Assembly (NCBI RefSeq): GCF_900111195.1
Contig: NZ_FOGL01000001.1
Location: 310,001 to 374,000 of the forward strand
Reading direction: 5' to 3'
Length of the DNA: 64,000 nucleotides
From: Gracilibacillus ureilyticus
GTDB taxonomy: Bacteria; Bacillota; Bacilli; Bacillales; Amphibacillaceae
How positions within the stretch are numbered: the first letter of the stretch is position 1; every line of letters begins with the position of its first letter. Shown piece after piece: positions 62,220 through 64,000 of the stretch. The notes under the pieces are model-generated. The model was not told the origin of the DNA, made no database searches, and saw nothing but the letters and a program-made list of their open reading frames with translations. A program made the translations under genes and the position numbers.

Positions 62220-63854
62220 TTATTTATCTTTGGTCACTTTATTTTCCTGGTCTTCTAACATTTCAAAATTTGTGTTTTGCATGATCTTTTCTACTTCTTT
62301 ATTCATACCAAACCAATTTTTATTTGTATGGCTTGCGATGTATAAAGTCCCATTTTCTGGATGAATCCATATTCTCCGATGCTGCCAATACATGCCTTGA
62401 ATAACACCTATCATAAATATAAAGGCTCCTAATCCAAGCACTGGCAGTGTAAGGTCTTTTTTAAGATTTAGCCCACTAACATCCCTTACATCAATACCTG
62501 TTAATCCTATCCTGTACTGATTGGATTGGGAAGGATCAAGATTCTGCCTTATACCAATAAAACTGACTTCAGGCTCCTCTTCTCCTGGTGGATAAACAAA
62601 GAACACAAATGCCGGGTTACGCGGGTAATTTGTTTGTGATCGTGGTGTCCCATCGTCATCCAGCACATAATCAGGATAATATTTGTTTATTTCAATCTTA
62701 AATCCGTTATCAAAGGTATAAACCCGCTCTGGATCCGCAAAATCTACAGTAAACTCAAGCAAGGACTGCTCTTCAGGATCATCAGTTTCATGCAGTTTGA
62801 ATGACATACTTTGAAACTCATTCAGTTGATATTTACTCTGATATAAAGCAAAACCATCAAACTTAATCGGTTCATTTACGATGGCAGATCCCCTTGTAAC
62901 CTCTTCCAACGTCGGTTCAGATCCTATCACACCTTCTGATGTATCTTTATAAATTATTGCTTTTGTTTCATAATGTTTTGCAACAACGGTACCTTGCCGT
63001 TCCAACATTTCGCTAAATTTCGCATCTTCCTCATCATCACCGTAAGTTTCAAAGATAAAATCCTGATTCTCCACATAATATTTTTGTCCTGTACCCGGAA
63101 TTATTTCTGTTTCTCCTTCTCTCACCCATATAAATTCATCTACATACATATATGGAACAAAGTGAAGCAATGTACCAATTAAAAAAATAATAAGTCCAGT
63201 ATGATTGACATATGGGCCCCACCTTGAAAATCTACCTTTTTCTGCAAGAATATGTCCATCTTTTTCATAGATTTTGTACCGGTGTTTCTTTAAGTTGGCT
63301 TTTAAGGTATCATAATCTTTTGGACTGTATTGAGAATAGTAGCCAAACAGTTTTTGTCTTTTCAGGAAATTAATATGCCTTTTAGGATTCTGATTCTTTA
63401 GTGCTTTATACAACGGAATACCCCGGTCTAAACTTACAATAAAGATAGAAATGCCAATAAGAGCAATTAATATCATATACCACCAGGAACTGTACAATTC
63501 ATGGAAACCCAGTTGATAATATATCTGCCCGAATATTCCATACTGATCGCGATAATGTACTGCAGGTTCTACGGTTGACGGAATATAAGGACTTTGAGGG
63601 AAAATTGTTCCAATAGCAGATGCTATTAATGCTATTGCTATCAGTGAAACCCCTACTTTGATGGATGAAAAGAAATTCCATATCTTATCTACAATCGAAG
63701 TGTTTCTAGTTTTGGACCGAATCGCTCTTCCGTCATACCTCATGTTTAATAAATTAGTATTATTGTCTTTATCGAGCGGCTTTCCGCAATTATTACAAAT
63801 CGCAGTGCCACTTGAATTTTCGTATCCGCATGCCTCACACTTAATTACATTCAT
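62220..63854 (-). CDS. resB: Cytochrome c biogenesis protein ResB (Ccs1 type)
   Basis: A cytoplasmic N-terminal zinc-ribbon (CEAC and CNNC pairs, residues about 6-23) precedes the membrane part with four helices and a large extracytoplasmic domain (about 230-460). It is the ResC partner for heme delivery. The length of 544 residues is normal for Bacillus ResB. It starts 25 bases after the resA stop. Confidence 0.95.
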   Translation of the reverse strand: MNVIKCEACGYENSSGTAICNNCGKPLDKDNNTNLLNMRYDGRAIRSKTRNTSIVDKIWNFFSSIKVGVSLIAIALIASAIGTIFPQSPYIPSTVEPAVHYRDQYGIFGQIYYQLGFHELYSSWWYMILIALIGISIFIVSLDRGIPLYKALKNQNPKRHINFLKRQKLFGYYSQYSPKDYDTLKANLKKHRYKIYEKDGHILAEKGRFSRWGPYVNHTGLIIFLIGTLLHFVPYMYVDEFIWVREGETEIIPGTGQKYYVENQDFIFETYGDDEEDAKFSEMLERQGTVVAKHYETKAIIYKDTSEGVIGSEPTLEEVTRGSAIVNEPIKFDGFALYQSKYQLNEFQSMSFKLHETDDPEEQSLLEFTVDFADPERVYTFDNGFKIEINKYYPDYVLDDDGTPRSQTNYPRNPAFVFFVYPPGEEEPEVSFIGIRQNLDPSQSNQYRIGLTGIDVRDVSGLNLKKDLTLPVLGLGAFIFMIGVIQGMYWQHRRIWIHPENGTLYIASHTNKNWFGMNKEVEKIMQNTNFEMLEDQENKVTKDK

Positions 63855-63879
63855 AGATACCCCTCGTTATTTCGTAAAA

Positions 63880-64000
63880 TTAGCTTGGTTCAATTTTCTG
63901 TAAATATCCTTCTAACTTTTCCAAGGTTAATTCACCAATCACACGTTCTACAACTATTCCATTCTCATCAATGAAAAACGTAGTAGGAAGCGGTCTGATC
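63880..64000 (-). CDS. resA: Thiol-disulfide oxidoreductase ResA, C-terminal end (continues outside window)
   Basis: Only the last 39 codons are inside the window. They show the cis-proline segment [12 protein letters not shown] of the thioredoxin fold, followed by the C-terminal helix. ResA reduces apocytochrome c cysteines before heme attachment. The redox CxxC pair lies outside the window. Confidence 0.85.
   Translation of the reverse strand, partial: IRPLPTTFFIDENGIVVERVIGELTLEKLEGYLQKIEPS

Overview
The window looks like a piece of the core chromosome of a low-GC, endospore-forming member of the Bacillaceae. Three things point there: gene order close to the ponA-to-resA arc of Bacillus subtilis (compared from memory), strong GGAGG-type ribosome binding sites with many TTG and GTG starts, and sporulation genes (spoIVA, cotJABC, sleB-ypeB, ypjB, a SpoVIF homologue). 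bshA and ypdA indicate bacillithiol metabolism. I see no rRNA, tRNA, CRISPR array, prophage or insertion sequence. Except for the ponA fragment, ansA, cotJABC and fer, every gene is on the minus strand.

Layout. 1-6.1 kb: end of ponA, then nth, dnaD, asnS, aspB, tseB/ypmB and ypmA. 6.2-9.8 kb: a degenerate metallo-beta-lactamase-fold protein and dinG. 9.9-17 kb: panBCD, birA, cca, bshA, mgsA, dapB and ypjD. 17-24 kb: a YugP-like zinc metallopeptidase, ypjB, ypjA, the menaquinol:cytochrome c reductase operon qcrABC, and ypiF, ypiB, ypiA. 24-34.6 kb: the aromatic supraoperon without a trp block (aroC-aroB-aroH-hisC-tyrA-aroA), cheR, ndk, the menaquinone/heptaprenyl genes hepS-menG-hepT, and hup. 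34.9-42.4 kb: spoIVA, yphF, yphE, spoVIF, gpsA, der and a YphA/YIEGIA membrane operon. 42.6-49 kb: a four-S1-domain protein, plsC, cmk, the PilZ protein YpfA, ypeB-sleB and prsW. 49-57 kb: ansA, ypdA, a glutamate-dehydrogenase-like gene lacking key catalytic residues, cotJABC, ypbE, recQ, ypbB and fer. 57-64 kb: rsiX-sigX, a cobalamin-riboswitch module (DUF4430 lipoprotein plus ECF S component), resD, and the cytochrome c maturation genes resC, resB and resA (partial).

How the genes work together. qcrABC, resABC, menG, hepS and hepT serve menaquinone-based respiration and cytochrome c assembly. The aro genes supply chorismate to menaquinone, tyrosine and phenylalanine. panBCD, birA and the B12 module serve cofactor supply. 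nth, dnaD, dinG, recQ and hup maintain DNA.

Most notable points: (i) the gene at the gudB position encodes a glutamate dehydrogenase homologue in which the catalytic lysine and two substrate-binding residues are replaced, yet it keeps a good promoter; (ii) resE is absent after resD and a B12 riboswitch module sits there instead; (iii) the trp biosynthetic block and the folE-mtrB segment are both missing from their usual places, and so is bshB1; (iv) a sigma-X-type promoter has its -35 element inside a terminator hairpin, and resD shows a similar overlap; (v) a secreted or anchored ComEC-type metallo-hydrolase-fold protein has lost its metal ligands.
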